Assembly (NCBI GenBank): GCA_045634325.1
Contig: JAZRAA010000050.1
Location: forward strand, 1 to 46,370
Direction: 5' to 3'
DNA from: URNF01 sp045634325
GTDB lineage: Bacteria; Bacillota; Clostridia; Oscillospirales; Acutalibacteraceae
Length of the DNA stretch: 46,370 nucleotides
In this document: positions 23,365 to 32,559 of the stretch, piece after piece
How positions within the stretch are numbered: the stretch's first letter is position 1
Layout of the letters: each line of letters opens with the position of its first letter
The notes under the pieces: generated by a model
Database searches by the model: none
What the model saw: only the letters and a program-made list of their open reading frames with translations
Told to the model about the DNA's origin: nothing
Position numbers and translations under genes: made by a program

Positions 23365-26109
23365 ATGGGACTGTTGAAAGCCCTTTTCGGTGATTACAGC
23401 GCGAAAGAAATCAAACGGATTCGTCCGCTGTGTGATAAAGTGCTCGCACTGGATGAAACCTACCGTGCGATGAGCACCGAAGAACTCAAAAACCAAACCA
23501 ACATTTTAAAAGAACGTCTCAGAAACGGTGAAACCACCGATGATATTCTGCCCGAAGCGTTTGCGACCTGCCGTGAGGCTTCTGCACGTGTACTGGGTAT
23601 GCGCCATTTCCCCGTACAGATTTTGGGCGGTATCATTCTGCACCAAGGACGCATTGCGGAAATGCGGACAGGTGAGGGTAAAACGTTGGTTGCGACCTTG
23701 CCCGCCTACCTCAACGGTTTGACGGGAAAAGGCGTGCACATCGTCACCGTCAACGACTATCTTGCCCGCCGTGACAGTGAATGGATGGGCAAAGTGTACC
23801 GCTATTTAGGTCTTAGCGTCGGTCTTATCGTGCACGGTTTGGATAACGACCAGCGCCGAGAAGCGTATGCCGCCGATATCACCTACGGCACCAACAACGA
23901 GATGGGATTTGACTATCTGCGTGACAACATGGTGGCGTATAAAGAACAACTGGTACAAAGAAAACACCATTTCGCCATCGTGGACGAGGTGGACTCCATT
24001 TTGATTGACGAAGCACGTACCCCGCTCATCATTTCGGGGCACGGCGACAAATCGTCCGAATTGTATACCCAGGCCGACCAGTTTGCCAAACGCTTGCGTG
24101 CGTTCCGTATCAAAGAAATGGACACCAAAAAAGAACAGGACTCGGTGGACGGCGACTATATCGTGGACGAAAAAGCCCGTACCGCCACCTTGACCCGTGC
24201 GGGTGTGGAAAAAGCGGAAAAATGGTTCCACGTGGACAATTTGATGGATATGGAAAACGTCACTTTGTTGCACCACATCAACCAAGCCATCAAAGCATAC
24301 GGCGTGATGAAACGAGACGTGGATTACGTGGTGAAAGACGACCAAGTGTTGATTGTAGACGAGTTTACGGGTCGTTTGATGCTGGGCAGACGGTATAACG
24401 AGGGGCTGCACCAAGCAATCGAAGCCAAAGAGGGCGTGAAAGTCGAGCGGGAAAGCAAAACGCTCGCCACCATTACGTTCCAAAACTATTTCCGTTTGTA
24501 TGAAAAGCTGTCGGGCATGACCGGTACGGCGAAAACCGAGGAAAACGAGTTTAACGAGATTTATCACTTGGACGTTATCGAAATCCCCACCAACAAGCCG
24601 GTTGCACGTGAGGATTTGTCCGATGTTATCTATAAAACCGAAAAAGCGAAATTCCGTGCGGTGATTGCGCAAATCGAGCAGTGCCACGCACGCAAACAAC
24701 CCGTTTTGGTGGGTACGGTTTCCATTGAAAAATCCGAATACCTGTCCCGCTTGCTCAAAACCAAGGGTATCCCGCACGAAGTGCTCAATGCAAAATACCA
24801 CGAAAAAGAAGCGCAAATCGTGGCGCAGGCGGGTAAACTTGGCGCTGTCACCATTGCGACCAACATGGCGGGTCGTGGTACCGATATTATGCTGGGCGGT
24901 AACCCCGAATTCATGGCGAAAGCGCAAATGCGCGCCGACGGCGTTCCCGAAGAACTCATTGCGGAATCCACCGCATACGGTGAAACCGACAACGCAGATA
25001 TTCTTGCCGCGCGAGAAACGTTCCGCAAATTACATGATAAATATAAAGACGAAATCAAACCCGAAGCGGATGCCGTGCGTGCTGCGGGCGGTCTGTTTAT
25101 TCTCGGTACAGAACGGCACGAATCCCGCCGTATTGACAACCAGTTGCGTGGTCGTGCAGGCCGTCAGGGCGACCCCGGTGCTTCCCGTTTCTATCTGTCG
25201 CTCGAAGATGATTTGATGCGTCTGTTCGGCGGTGAACGCATCGACAACATGATGAATATGCTGGGCGTCAGCGAGGATATGCCGATTGAAAACGCCCTGC
25301 TCACCAAAACCATCGAAAACGCACAAAAACGTGTGGAGGAACGCAATTTCAGTATCCGCCGTGACGTGCTCAAATACGACGACGTGATGAACCGTCAGCG
25401 TGAAATCATCTACGGCCAGCGCAGACAGGTGCTGGACGACCAAAATATGCACGATACCGTTTGGAAAATGGTGGAAAGCACCATCAGGGAAACGGTGGAA
25501 CAGTTTACGGTGGGCGACGACCACACCGCTTGGAACCTCAATAGCCTCCGTGCGCATTTTGCGGGATGGCTGACAAACGACGACGATTTCCGTTATACCG
25601 ACCAACAGTTAGAGGATGTGGAAAACGGCGAGATTTATGAGTTGTTACTCGACCGTGCTCAAAAATCGTATGCGGAAAAAGAAGCGTTGCTCGGTGAACG
25701 CATGCGGGAAGTGGAACGCTCGGTGCTGTTGCGCACGGTGGATAACTACTGGATGGAACACATCGACAACATGGACCAGTTGCGTGGCGGTATCCATCTG
25801 CGTGCCTACGGTCAACACGACCCGGTTGTAATGTATCGCTTGGAAGGCTTTGAAATGTTTGAACAGATGGTCAATTCCATTCGTGAGGACACCGCACGGT
25901 TGTTGTTATCGTTGCAAATCAAGTCGAACAACGACCAAATGGAACGCAAACAAGTGATGCACGCCACCGCCGCCAACGTCGGCGGGGATACTAGCGAGAA
26001 AAAACAACCCGTTCGCAAAACCGCCGCCCAGAAAATCGGCAGAAATGACCCCTGCCCATGCGGAAGCGGTAAGAAATATAAAAAATGCTGCGGCAGCAGT
26101 GACACATAA
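23365..26109 (+). CDS. secA: Protein translocase subunit SecA
   Basis: 914 residues; ATG 23365 is chosen over TTG 23353 because the latter abuts the AGGAG ribosome site and the protein properly begins MGLLKALFGDYSAKE. Motor landmarks: MRTGEGKTLVATLPAYLNGL (Walker A), FAIVDEVDSILIDEARTPL (DEAD box), LSGMTGTAKTEE, ATNMAGRGTDI and QLRGRAGRQGDPG. The tail has the SecB/ribosome zinc motif CPCGSGKKYKKCC. It drives preproteins through SecYEG and exports the lipoproteins found in this window. Confidence 0.97.
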   Translation: MGLLKALFGDYSAKEIKRIRPLCDKVLALDETYRAMSTEELKNQTNILKERLRNGETTDDILPEAFATCREASARVLGMRHFPVQILGGIILHQGRIAEMRTGEGKTLVATLPAYLNGLTGKGVHIVTVNDYLARRDSEWMGKVYRYLGLSVGLIVHGLDNDQRREAYAADITYGTNNEMGFDYLRDNMVAYKEQLVQRKHHFAIVDEVDSILIDEARTPLIISGHGDKSSELYTQADQFAKRLRAFRIKEMDTKKEQDSVDGDYIVDEKARTATLTRAGVEKAEKWFHVDNLMDMENVTLLHHINQAIKAYGVMKRDVDYVVKDDQVLIVDEFTGRLMLGRRYNEGLHQAIEAKEGVKVERESKTLATITFQNYFRLYEKLSGMTGTAKTEENEFNEIYHLDVIEIPTNKPVAREDLSDVIYKTEKAKFRAVIAQIEQCHARKQPVLVGTVSIEKSEYLSRLLKTKGIPHEVLNAKYHEKEAQIVAQAGKLGAVTIATNMAGRGTDIMLGGNPEFMAKAQMRADGVPEELIAESTAYGETDNADILAARETFRKLHDKYKDEIKPEADAVRAAGGLFILGTERHESRRIDNQLRGRAGRQGDPGASRFYLSLEDDLMRLFGGERIDNMMNMLGVSEDMPIENALLTKTIENAQKRVEERNFSIRRDVLKYDDVMNRQREIIYGQRRQVLDDQNMHDTVWKMVESTIRETVEQFTVGDDHTAWNLNSLRAHFAGWLTNDDDFRYTDQQLEDVENGEIYELLLDRAQKSYAEKEALLGERMREVERSVLLRTVDNYWMEHIDNMDQLRGGIHLRAYGQHDPVVMYRLEGFEMFEQMVNSIREDTARLLLSLQIKSNNDQMERKQVMHATAANVGGDTSEKKQPVRKTAAQKIGRNDPCPCGSGKKYKKCCGSSDT

Positions 26110-26124
26110 AAAGGAGACTGAACC

Positions 26125-27222
26125 GTGAAATTAGGTATTGTCGGATTGCCCAACGTCGGCAAATCCACCCTCTTTAACGCTATCACCAACGCAGGTGCGC
26201 AAAGCGCCAACTATCCGTTCTGCACCATCGACCCCAACGTCGGTGTGGTGTCGGTGCCGGATGAACGGTTAGACGTGCTGACCAAAATGTATAACCCCGC
26301 CAAAGTCACCCCCGCTGTTATCGAATTCGTGGACATTGCGGGTCTGGTGAAAGGTGCTTCCAAGGGCGAGGGTCTTGGCAACAAATTCCTCGCCAACATT
26401 CGTGAAGTGGATGCTATCGTGCACGTGGTGCGTTGTTTTGATAACGATGACATCATCCACGTTGACGGCAGTATTGATGCCTTGCGGGACATGGAAACCA
26501 TCAACTTGGAACTCATTTTCGCCGATATGGAAATGGTGGAACGCCGTTTGGAACGCACCACCAAAATGCTTAAAGGCGATAAATCCTTGCAGGCGGAAGT
26601 GGATTTCCTCAAACGTGTTTTAGAAACACTCGAAGCGGGGAAACCCGCACGTGTGGTGGATTGCACCCCCGAAGAAGAAGCGTTTTTGCAGTCGCTCACC
26701 CTGCTCACCGCTAAAAAAATCATCTATGCCGCCAACCTGTCCGAAAACGATTTTGCGGGCGGCGACCCCACCGGCAACGCCAACTATCAAAAGGTGGCCA
26801 AAGCCGCTATGGAAGAAGGCGCAGAGGTGTTGCCGATTTGTGCACAGATGGAAGCGGACATTGCAGACATGGACGAAGAAGAAAAAGCCATGTTCTTGGA
26901 AGAATTGGGACTCACCCATTCGGGACTTGACCGCTTAATCCAGAAAAGTTACAATCTTTTGGGGCTGATTTCCTATCTCACCGCAGGTCCCACCGAGGTG
27001 CGTGCATGGACCATCACCGACGGTACCCGTGCGCCGCAAGCGGCGGGTAAAATCCACACCGATTTCGAGCGTGGCTTTATCCGTGCGGAAGTGGTCGCCT
27101 ATACCGACCTTGTCGCGTGCGGCTCGATGACCGCCGCAAAAGAAAAAGGTCTTGTGCGGTCGGAAGGCAAAGAATACGTGATGAAAGACGGCGACGTGGT
27201 GTTGTTCCGCTTTAACGTATAA
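26125..27222 (+). CDS. ychF: Ribosome-binding ATPase YchF (Obg family)
   Basis: 365 residues, start GTG 26125 with AGGAGACT upstream. GIVGLPNVGKSTLFNA (P-loop), YPFCTIDPNVGVV, EFVDIAGLVKGASKGEGLGN (G3), AANLSEND (the altered G4, NxxE in the family, which gives ATP preference) and the C-terminal TGS-like domain TEVRAWTITDGTRAPQAAG with RGFIRAEVV are present. It binds ribosomes and is linked to stress responses. It lies directly after secA with no clear terminator between. Confidence 0.96.
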   Translation: MKLGIVGLPNVGKSTLFNAITNAGAQSANYPFCTIDPNVGVVSVPDERLDVLTKMYNPAKVTPAVIEFVDIAGLVKGASKGEGLGNKFLANIREVDAIVHVVRCFDNDDIIHVDGSIDALRDMETINLELIFADMEMVERRLERTTKMLKGDKSLQAEVDFLKRVLETLEAGKPARVVDCTPEEEAFLQSLTLLTAKKIIYAANLSENDFAGGDPTGNANYQKVAKAAMEEGAEVLPICAQMEADIADMDEEEKAMFLEELGLTHSGLDRLIQKSYNLLGLISYLTAGPTEVRAWTITDGTRAPQAAGKIHTDFERGFIRAEVVAYTDLVACGSMTAAKEKGLVRSEGKEYVMKDGDVVLFRFNV

Positions 27223-27240
27223 TATAAGGTATATAAAAAG

Positions 27241-27266
27241 AGACGGATTGCAAACGCAATCCGTCT
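27241..27266. terminator. Bidirectional terminator between ychF and ddl
   Basis: A perfect 11-bp stem (27241-27251 with 27256-27266, loop AAAC), A-rich before and T-rich after, in the 58-bp gap between convergent genes. Confidence 0.88.
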
Positions 27267-27280
27267 TCTTTTATGTTTCT

Positions 27281-28477
27281 TTATGCTTTGCCGCCTTTGG
27301 CACCTTTGACACCGCCAAAACCCGCCAAAATATTGCTTTCATACGAGAAGGTGAGCGCCGCACGGTCACGCTGACGTTTGAACGCAATGGCAACCAAGCG
27401 GTCCATCAACGCATCAAACGGCACACCCGCCGCTTCCCACAAATAGAAAGACAGCGAACCGGGAATGGTGTTGATTTCGTTGACCCACACCTCGCCCGTT
27501 TCCTTGTCGTTTAAGAAATCCACACGAGAAACGCCCGCACAACCGAGCGCTTTAAAGGTCTGCACCGCAAGCGCTTGCACCTGCTCGGTCATGCCGTCGG
27601 GCAATTCGGCGGGGCAACGGCGTTTTAATGACGTCATGCCGGCAGATTTACTGCCCGCCTTACTGCCTTCCCCGCTCAAATATTTATCGCCAAACGACAG
27701 GATATCCCCTGCACCGAGCGGTTCTTCACACACCGAAGCTATCGCATCGTCTGCATCACCCAGCACCGCACAGTTGATTTCACGCAGATTTTCCACCGCT
27801 CGTTCCACCAATACACGATCCGCAAACCCAATCGCATCGTCCATCGCTTTCATTAGGCTGTCTCGGTCTTTGGCTTTGGCGATACCCACCGACGAGCCGA
27901 GGTTGACCGGTTTGACAATCACCGGATACCCAAACGTGCTTTCGATTTCGTCGAGCACCGCCGCACTGTCGGCGGCATACGCTTTGGCGTTATATTTCTT
28001 GGCGGGCAGAACGGGGATACCCGCATCTGCCAACACCGCTTTCATCAAATATTTATCCATACCCGCCGCCGACGAGGTGACGTCGCACGCCGCATACGGT
28101 ACGCCCAGCATTTCGAGCAACCCCATCAGCGTGCCGTCTTCCACGTTGGTGCCATGCACCACGGGAATCGCAACCTCAAACGAAGCTATCACCGCTTTGC
28201 CGAATTTCGGGGCGGGATACCGCACCACGTCTACGCCTTTTTCGCCTTTGACCAACACAACCTGTGTGGCAGTTTTCAAGCAGGCGGTCATATCTTTATA
28301 AATCGCCACATCGCCCAGTTTTTCACCGGTGTAAAAACGGTTGTCTTTGGAGATGTAGATAGGCAACACATCATATTTTTCACGGTTCAAAGCGGCAAAC
28401 GCTTGCAAACCCGATATAATGGACACTTCATGTTCCACACTGTTTCCGCCGAACAATACCGCTACTTTCGTTTTCAT
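27281..28477 (-). CDS. ddl: D-alanine--D-alanine ligase
   Basis: 398 residues, somewhat longer than the usual 300-370. ATP-grasp enzyme making D-Ala-D-Ala for peptidoglycan. VAVLFGGNSVEHEVSIIS opens the N-domain; HGTNVEDGTLMGLLEMLGVPY replaces the more usual HGxxGEDG; VKPVNLGSSVGI and NEINTIPGSLSFYLW (metal and substrate site) are intact. An extra Gly/Lys/Ala tail (FGGVKGAKGGKA) follows the domain. Start ATG 28477 has AAAGGAG upstream. Immediately downstream of murF, the enzyme that uses its product. Confidence 0.94.
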   Translation of the reverse strand: MKTKVAVLFGGNSVEHEVSIISGLQAFAALNREKYDVLPIYISKDNRFYTGEKLGDVAIYKDMTACLKTATQVVLVKGEKGVDVVRYPAPKFGKAVIASFEVAIPVVHGTNVEDGTLMGLLEMLGVPYAACDVTSSAAGMDKYLMKAVLADAGIPVLPAKKYNAKAYAADSAAVLDEIESTFGYPVIVKPVNLGSSVGIAKAKDRDSLMKAMDDAIGFADRVLVERAVENLREINCAVLGDADDAIASVCEEPLGAGDILSFGDKYLSGEGSKAGSKSAGMTSLKRRCPAELPDGMTEQVQALAVQTFKALGCAGVSRVDFLNDKETGEVWVNEINTIPGSLSFYLWEAAGVPFDALMDRLVAIAFKRQRDRAALTFSYESNILAGFGGVKGAKGGKA

Positions 28478-28491
28478 GCTGCTAAACTCCT

Positions 28492-30051
28492 TTAAAAATT
28501 ATCCGGTAAATCGTTTTCCAGTAACACAATTTGTTTTTGGGTTTGGGGCAGGGCGGCTACGTACTGTAAGCCGTCCTGTAACGTTTTCGCCACGTACAGA
28601 TTTTCCTCTTTGAAACCCGCAGACAACAACCCCTCTTTGAGCGGCGGCGCTTGTCGCTCGCCGACCAACACGGCAATATCGCATTTATCTGCGGCATATG
28701 CACCCAGTTCACGATTGAGTGCTTTCTGACGGTCGCCCAATTCCACCATGCCGGGTGTCACCAATACACGACGTGCCTCAAACAACGATAACGTATCCAG
28801 CGCACTCTTAAATCCTGCGGGATTGGAGTTGTACGCATCGTCAATAAAACCGTTTGGCAACAGTTGTAAACGGTGTTCCACCGGTTTTAACAACCGCACC
28901 GCATACACCATACTCTCCAGCGGAATGCCCAGTGTGTGTGCCACCGCCAAACAACCCGCCAAATTTTGAATGTTGTGTGCGCCGAGCAGTTTGGTGGTGA
29001 ACCGCACGCTCTCGCCGTTCGGCGCAGTGAGCGTGAAACTGCTGCCCGCCGTATCCACCGCAATATCGCTCGCACGGTAGTCGGCATCGCTGTCCGCCAC
29101 CACGCCATAAGTGATTTTCGGGGCTTGCACTGCGTGCTCACGGATGAAAGCGTTATCGGTGTTCAAAAACACAAAACCGTCCTCACCGATGGCATCCGCC
29201 AACTCAAACTTGGTGGCGATGATGTTCTCCACCGAGCCAAACGTTTCAAGGTGTTGTTCGCCGATAGAGGAAATAATGCCGTAGCGTGGATGCACAAGGT
29301 CACAAATTTCTTTGATGTCCCCTGCTTGTTTAGCACCCATTTCCGCCAAGAAAATTTCGTGGGAGGGTTGCAGTTGTTCACGGATGGTACGCACCACGCC
29401 CATGGTGGTATTGAAACTGCCGGGGGTCATCAACGTGTTATATTTCACCGACAACAGCGCATGCAGGAAATTCTTGACACTGGTTTTGCCGTAACTGCCG
29501 GTGATGCCGATGACGGTCAAATTCTGATGAGAAGCGAGGATGCGTGCGGCGTCTTTGACAAAGCCACGGGCAAAATGGTTTTCGAGCGGCAACGTGACGT
29601 ATGCCGCCACACCCGTCCACAACCAAATAATCACCGAAAACAATCCCAAAAGCCCCACCGCACGTAACGGCGAAACGCATGCGCACAGCGTAATCACCAA
29701 CGCAAGCAACACCGCTTGGCAACCGAACAACCGCCACACACGTGGGGTGAGCACCAAGGGTTTTTTAGCTTTTTTGGGGAAATTGAGCAGGGCGGTAACG
29801 ACTAAAATCGCCGCCGCAACCGCATAGAAAATCCGCATATCCACCTTACCGTGCAACCACATGGCAGGGATACACAAAAACGGCAATACGTGGCGCCAAT
29901 TCACCAACTGATCGTCGTGGTCTTTGCACCATTTTTTATACCGCTCGGGATGGTAGGAATTGAGTTGTAACATGTGGGTGAAATACCCCGCCTGCACGCC
30001 GAAGTTAAAGGCGGCGGCGACAAACATCACCACTTTCAAAATCAGTTCCAT
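28492..30051 (-). CDS. murF: Membrane-anchored MurF-type ligase
   Basis: About 519 residues. Residues 1-155 carry four or five hydrophobic segments (such as ILKVVMFVAAAFNFGVQAGY, VLPFLCIPAMWLHG and AVGLLGLFSVIIWLWTGVAA) where cytosolic MurF has its substrate-binding domain. The Mur ligase core follows: P-loop GITGSYGKTS (183-192), FNTTMGVVRTIRE, EMGAKQAGDIKEIC, SSIGEQHLETFGSVENI, LLGAHNIQNLAGCLAVAH and EHRLQLLPNGFIDDAYNSNP. It should add D-Ala-D-Ala to UDP-MurNAc-tripeptide, here at the membrane. ATG 30051 is taken as start (GTG 30054 also possible). Adjacent ddl supports the role. Confidence 0.88.
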   Translation of the reverse strand: MELILKVVMFVAAAFNFGVQAGYFTHMLQLNSYHPERYKKWCKDHDDQLVNWRHVLPFLCIPAMWLHGKVDMRIFYAVAAAILVVTALLNFPKKAKKPLVLTPRVWRLFGCQAVLLALVITLCACVSPLRAVGLLGLFSVIIWLWTGVAAYVTLPLENHFARGFVKDAARILASHQNLTVIGITGSYGKTSVKNFLHALLSVKYNTLMTPGSFNTTMGVVRTIREQLQPSHEIFLAEMGAKQAGDIKEICDLVHPRYGIISSIGEQHLETFGSVENIIATKFELADAIGEDGFVFLNTDNAFIREHAVQAPKITYGVVADSDADYRASDIAVDTAGSSFTLTAPNGESVRFTTKLLGAHNIQNLAGCLAVAHTLGIPLESMVYAVRLLKPVEHRLQLLPNGFIDDAYNSNPAGFKSALDTLSLFEARRVLVTPGMVELGDRQKALNRELGAYAADKCDIAVLVGERQAPPLKEGLLSAGFKEENLYVAKTLQDGLQYVAALPQTQKQIVLLENDLPDNF

Positions 30052-30076
30052 CACGTTTCTCCGTTACCTTTAAATT

Positions 30077-30850
30077 TTAGAGCAAAAAACTGTCCAGTAC
30101 CCGTGCGCACTGTCCCCAGCCTTGCGCAAAGGAGAAATGCCCCGCACCACGCAAGGTCACCAACCCTGCATCCGGGATGCGTTTTTCCATCAATTGACCG
30201 TCGCGCAGCGGGGTGGCGGTGTCGCATTCTCCCCAAATGAGCAAGGTGGATACCTTGATTTCAGAGAGCAAATGGGTCAAATCTTCGTTGACACTGCGCA
30301 CCATGGTGGCACGCATAATCTCACTCGCACGGCGATAGTCCGCCGAGCCGGAACGTTTTTTCACACGTTCTGCCAAAGCGGGACAGTATTTCGCAATCGG
30401 CGGCAAACCCGCCAATTTTTTCATGCATTTATAACTATACACTTTGGTGTAATATTTAACACCACGTTTGGGGCGAATGCCCGCAGCGTCTATAAACACC
30501 GCTTTTTTCACCGAGAGCGGACACGGCGATTGGGATAACAGTTTGATACTGATACGCCCACCATAAGAATGGCACATCAACACCACATCTTGCAGTCCCA
30601 GTGCGTTTGCAAACGCCACGCAAAACGCTACGTAATCGTCCACGCACCACGGCGCAGGCGGTTGGTCACTGCCGCCAAAGCCGGGCAGGTCGGGGGCTAT
30701 GACACGAAAATGTTGGGAGAGGTGGTCGCATAACAACTTATAAGCACCCTCCGAAACAGGCGCCGCCCAGCCGTGCAAGAATAACAGCGTCGGTTTATCC
30801 CCGCCGGTGTCCAGATATTGCACACGCAAGCCGTTTATCTGCATTTCCAC
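30077..30850 (-). CDS. Alpha/beta-hydrolase fold protein
   Basis: 257 residues from GTG 30850, eight bases past GGGGAGG; GTG 30859 and ATG 30844 are alternatives. Classical fold: LLFLHGWAAPVS (oxyanion HG), VIAPDLPGFGGSDQPP, nucleophile elbow MCHSYGGRIS (Cys replaces the first Gly of GxSxG), acid region TLLIWGECDTATPL and His in LRGAGHFSFAQ. No signal peptide, so cytosolic. The substrate is unknown; its place between a cyclophilin lipoprotein and murF does not define one. Confidence 0.88.
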   Translation of the reverse strand: MEMQINGLRVQYLDTGGDKPTLLFLHGWAAPVSEGAYKLLCDHLSQHFRVIAPDLPGFGGSDQPPAPWCVDDYVAFCVAFANALGLQDVVLMCHSYGGRISIKLLSQSPCPLSVKKAVFIDAAGIRPKRGVKYYTKVYSYKCMKKLAGLPPIAKYCPALAERVKKRSGSADYRRASEIMRATMVRSVNEDLTHLLSEIKVSTLLIWGECDTATPLRDGQLMEKRIPDAGLVTLRGAGHFSFAQGWGQCARVLDSFLL

Positions 30851-30893
30851 AAGCCGCACCTCCCCTTTTTACTATACTGTCTGTTTGAAAAAA

Positions 30894-31787
30894 TTATTCT
30901 GCCGCAGTGGCATCGGTGCCCATCTCGGCTTTATAGGTGGTCACTTCAACGGAATTGATGATAACGTCTTCCACCGGTTTGTTCTGGTCGTCCACTTCCA
31001 CCGTGGCAATGGTATCCACCACTTTCATGCCTTTGAACACCTGACCGAACACCGTGTGGCCACCGATTTTGCGCCACGCACCATCCAGCGAAATGTTGCC
31101 GCCGTTTTGTTCGTACAACGTCCAAACCTTATCCGGCACCCAATCGTAGATATAGGTTTCTTGATAGTTGGAGTTTTTGAATGCTTCCCAGCTGCTGTAA
31201 ACACTGGTAAACGATTCGCCGTAGTAGCTGACATACTGGTTGTATGCGGTTTTATACATCTGATTGATGTTGTCCATGGTGTAGGACTCACGTTTGCCGA
31301 AACTGCCGGCGGAAGCTTGGTTGATGAAGAACTGGCTGCCGTTGGAATCTTCGCCGCTGTTCGCCATCGCAAGCGCACCACGCAGGTTGAGCAATTTGCC
31401 GTCGAACTCATCCTCAAACGTTTTGTGTGCGTTGTCGTTATAAATACTTTCACCGCCGGTGCCGTCACCATTGGGGTCGCCGCCTTGGATGACGAATTCT
31501 TTCACAACACGGTGGAAGGTCAAACCGTCATAATAGCTCTGCGAAGCGTGGGTCAGGAAATTCTCCACCGCTTTGGGTGCGGCTTCCGGGAACAAACGCA
31601 CATAAATGTCACCTTTGTTGGTGTGCATAATGGCAATGGTGTCACCCTCTTTGGGTGCGTCCAACTGGAAGCCATAGTCCTCGTTTTCGTATACGGTTTT
31701 CACCTTTCTGCTGCTGCAACCCGCCAGTAGACATAAAAGCAACACTGCCGCTACGGCAAGAGCGAGTAATTTTTTAAATGTTTTCAT
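30894..31787 (-). CDS. Cyclophilin-type peptidyl-prolyl isomerase, lipoprotein
   Basis: 297 residues. Signal peptide with lipobox LLAGC (Cys24), so anchored outside the membrane. The cyclophilin domain is split: the first half has FHRVVKEFVIQGGDPNGDGTG and ALAMANSGEDSNGSQFFINQ (catalytic Arg and Gln-Phe region), then about 75 Tyr/Asn-rich residues (from SFGKRESYTMDNIN to NGGNISLDG) are inserted before the closing HTVFGQVFKGMKVVDTIA. The insert may be a lid or client-binding part. It would assist folding of exported proteins delivered by SecA. Confidence 0.92.
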   Translation of the reverse strand: MKTFKKLLALAVAAVLLLCLLAGCSSRKVKTVYENEDYGFQLDAPKEGDTIAIMHTNKGDIYVRLFPEAAPKAVENFLTHASQSYYDGLTFHRVVKEFVIQGGDPNGDGTGGESIYNDNAHKTFEDEFDGKLLNLRGALAMANSGEDSNGSQFFINQASAGSFGKRESYTMDNINQMYKTAYNQYVSYYGESFTSVYSSWEAFKNSNYQETYIYDWVPDKVWTLYEQNGGNISLDGAWRKIGGHTVFGQVFKGMKVVDTIATVEVDDQNKPVEDVIINSVEVTTYKAEMGTDATAAE

Positions 31788-31804
31788 GTAGCGTTCTCCT
31801 TATC

Positions 31805-32395
31805 TTACATAGTTTGCACATCAATAGAGAGAATTTTCACGTCTTCGAGGGGTGCATCCGCACCGTTAGTGGCAACAGCCGCAATCGCATCCACCACGTC
31901 CATGCCGTCGTATACTTGGCCGAACACGCTGTGACGATAGTCGAGATGCGGCGTACCGCCCACGGCGGCGTAGTTTTCCACGCAAGTTTCGGGATAGCTG
32001 TCGGGGATTTGTTTCATCTGCGCCAAAAGTTGCGGGGCAACCGTTTTTGCCTGTACGATAAAGAACTGGCTGCCGTTGGTGTTGGGGCCCGCATTCGCCA
32101 TGCACAGCGCACCACGCAGGTTGTGCAGGTCGGGATGGAATTCGTCTTTAAACGGCGCACCCCAGATGCTTTCGCCGCCGCAACCCGTACCTTGCGGGTC
32201 GCCGCCTTGAATCATAAAATCGTTGATGACACGGTGGAATTTCAAGCCGTCATAGTAACCGTTTTGGGCGTGGGTGGTGAAATTCTCCACCGTTTTGGGT
32301 GCGTGGTCGGGGAAAAAGCGAATAGAAATATCACCCATGGTGGTGTGCATGGTAGCGACCAAATCGCCCGCTACCGGTTTATCCAATTGATTCAT
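31805..32395 (-). CDS. Cyclophilin-type peptidyl-prolyl isomerase, cytosolic
   Basis: 196 residues from ATG 32395 (eight bases past AAAGGA; an ATG nine bases earlier is too close to that site). No signal peptide. FHRVINDFMIQGGDPQGTGCG, ALCMANAGPNTNGSQFFIV and HSVFGQVYDGMDVVDAIA give a complete active site; the mid-domain insert is much shorter (about 35 residues) than in its neighbour at 30894. The two adjacent genes look like an old tandem duplication, one copy having gained export. Confidence 0.92.
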   Translation of the reverse strand: MNQLDKPVAGDLVATMHTTMGDISIRFFPDHAPKTVENFTTHAQNGYYDGLKFHRVINDFMIQGGDPQGTGCGGESIWGAPFKDEFHPDLHNLRGALCMANAGPNTNGSQFFIVQAKTVAPQLLAQMKQIPDSYPETCVENYAAVGGTPHLDYRHSVFGQVYDGMDVVDAIAAVATNGADAPLEDVKILSIDVQTM

Positions 32396-32410
32396 CGTAA
32401 GCATCCTTTC

Positions 32411-32520
32411 TGTTTAAACGTGCAAGAAAAGCTCGTAACTAAAAAATTGCGTATAGGCTTTTTATTTCGGGGGATTTTCCGGCTTTCGCATCAGCGAAAT
32501 GCACGTTGTTTAAACGTGCA
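32411..32520. repeat. Direct repeat pair and dyad in the cyclophilin leader
   Basis: TGTTTAAACGTGCAAG occurs at 32411-32426 and again at 32507-32522, 96 bp apart, and the following 25 bases are loosely similar. The second copy is part of a dyad GCACGTT-GTTTA-AACGTGC (32501-32519). Both copies lie between proS and the cytosolic cyclophilin, the first just before its ribosome site, and could be operators; this is inference from placement. Confidence 0.55.
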
Positions 32521-32559
32521 AGGAAAACCCTGTACTAAACAAATCGTTACACGTTTTGT

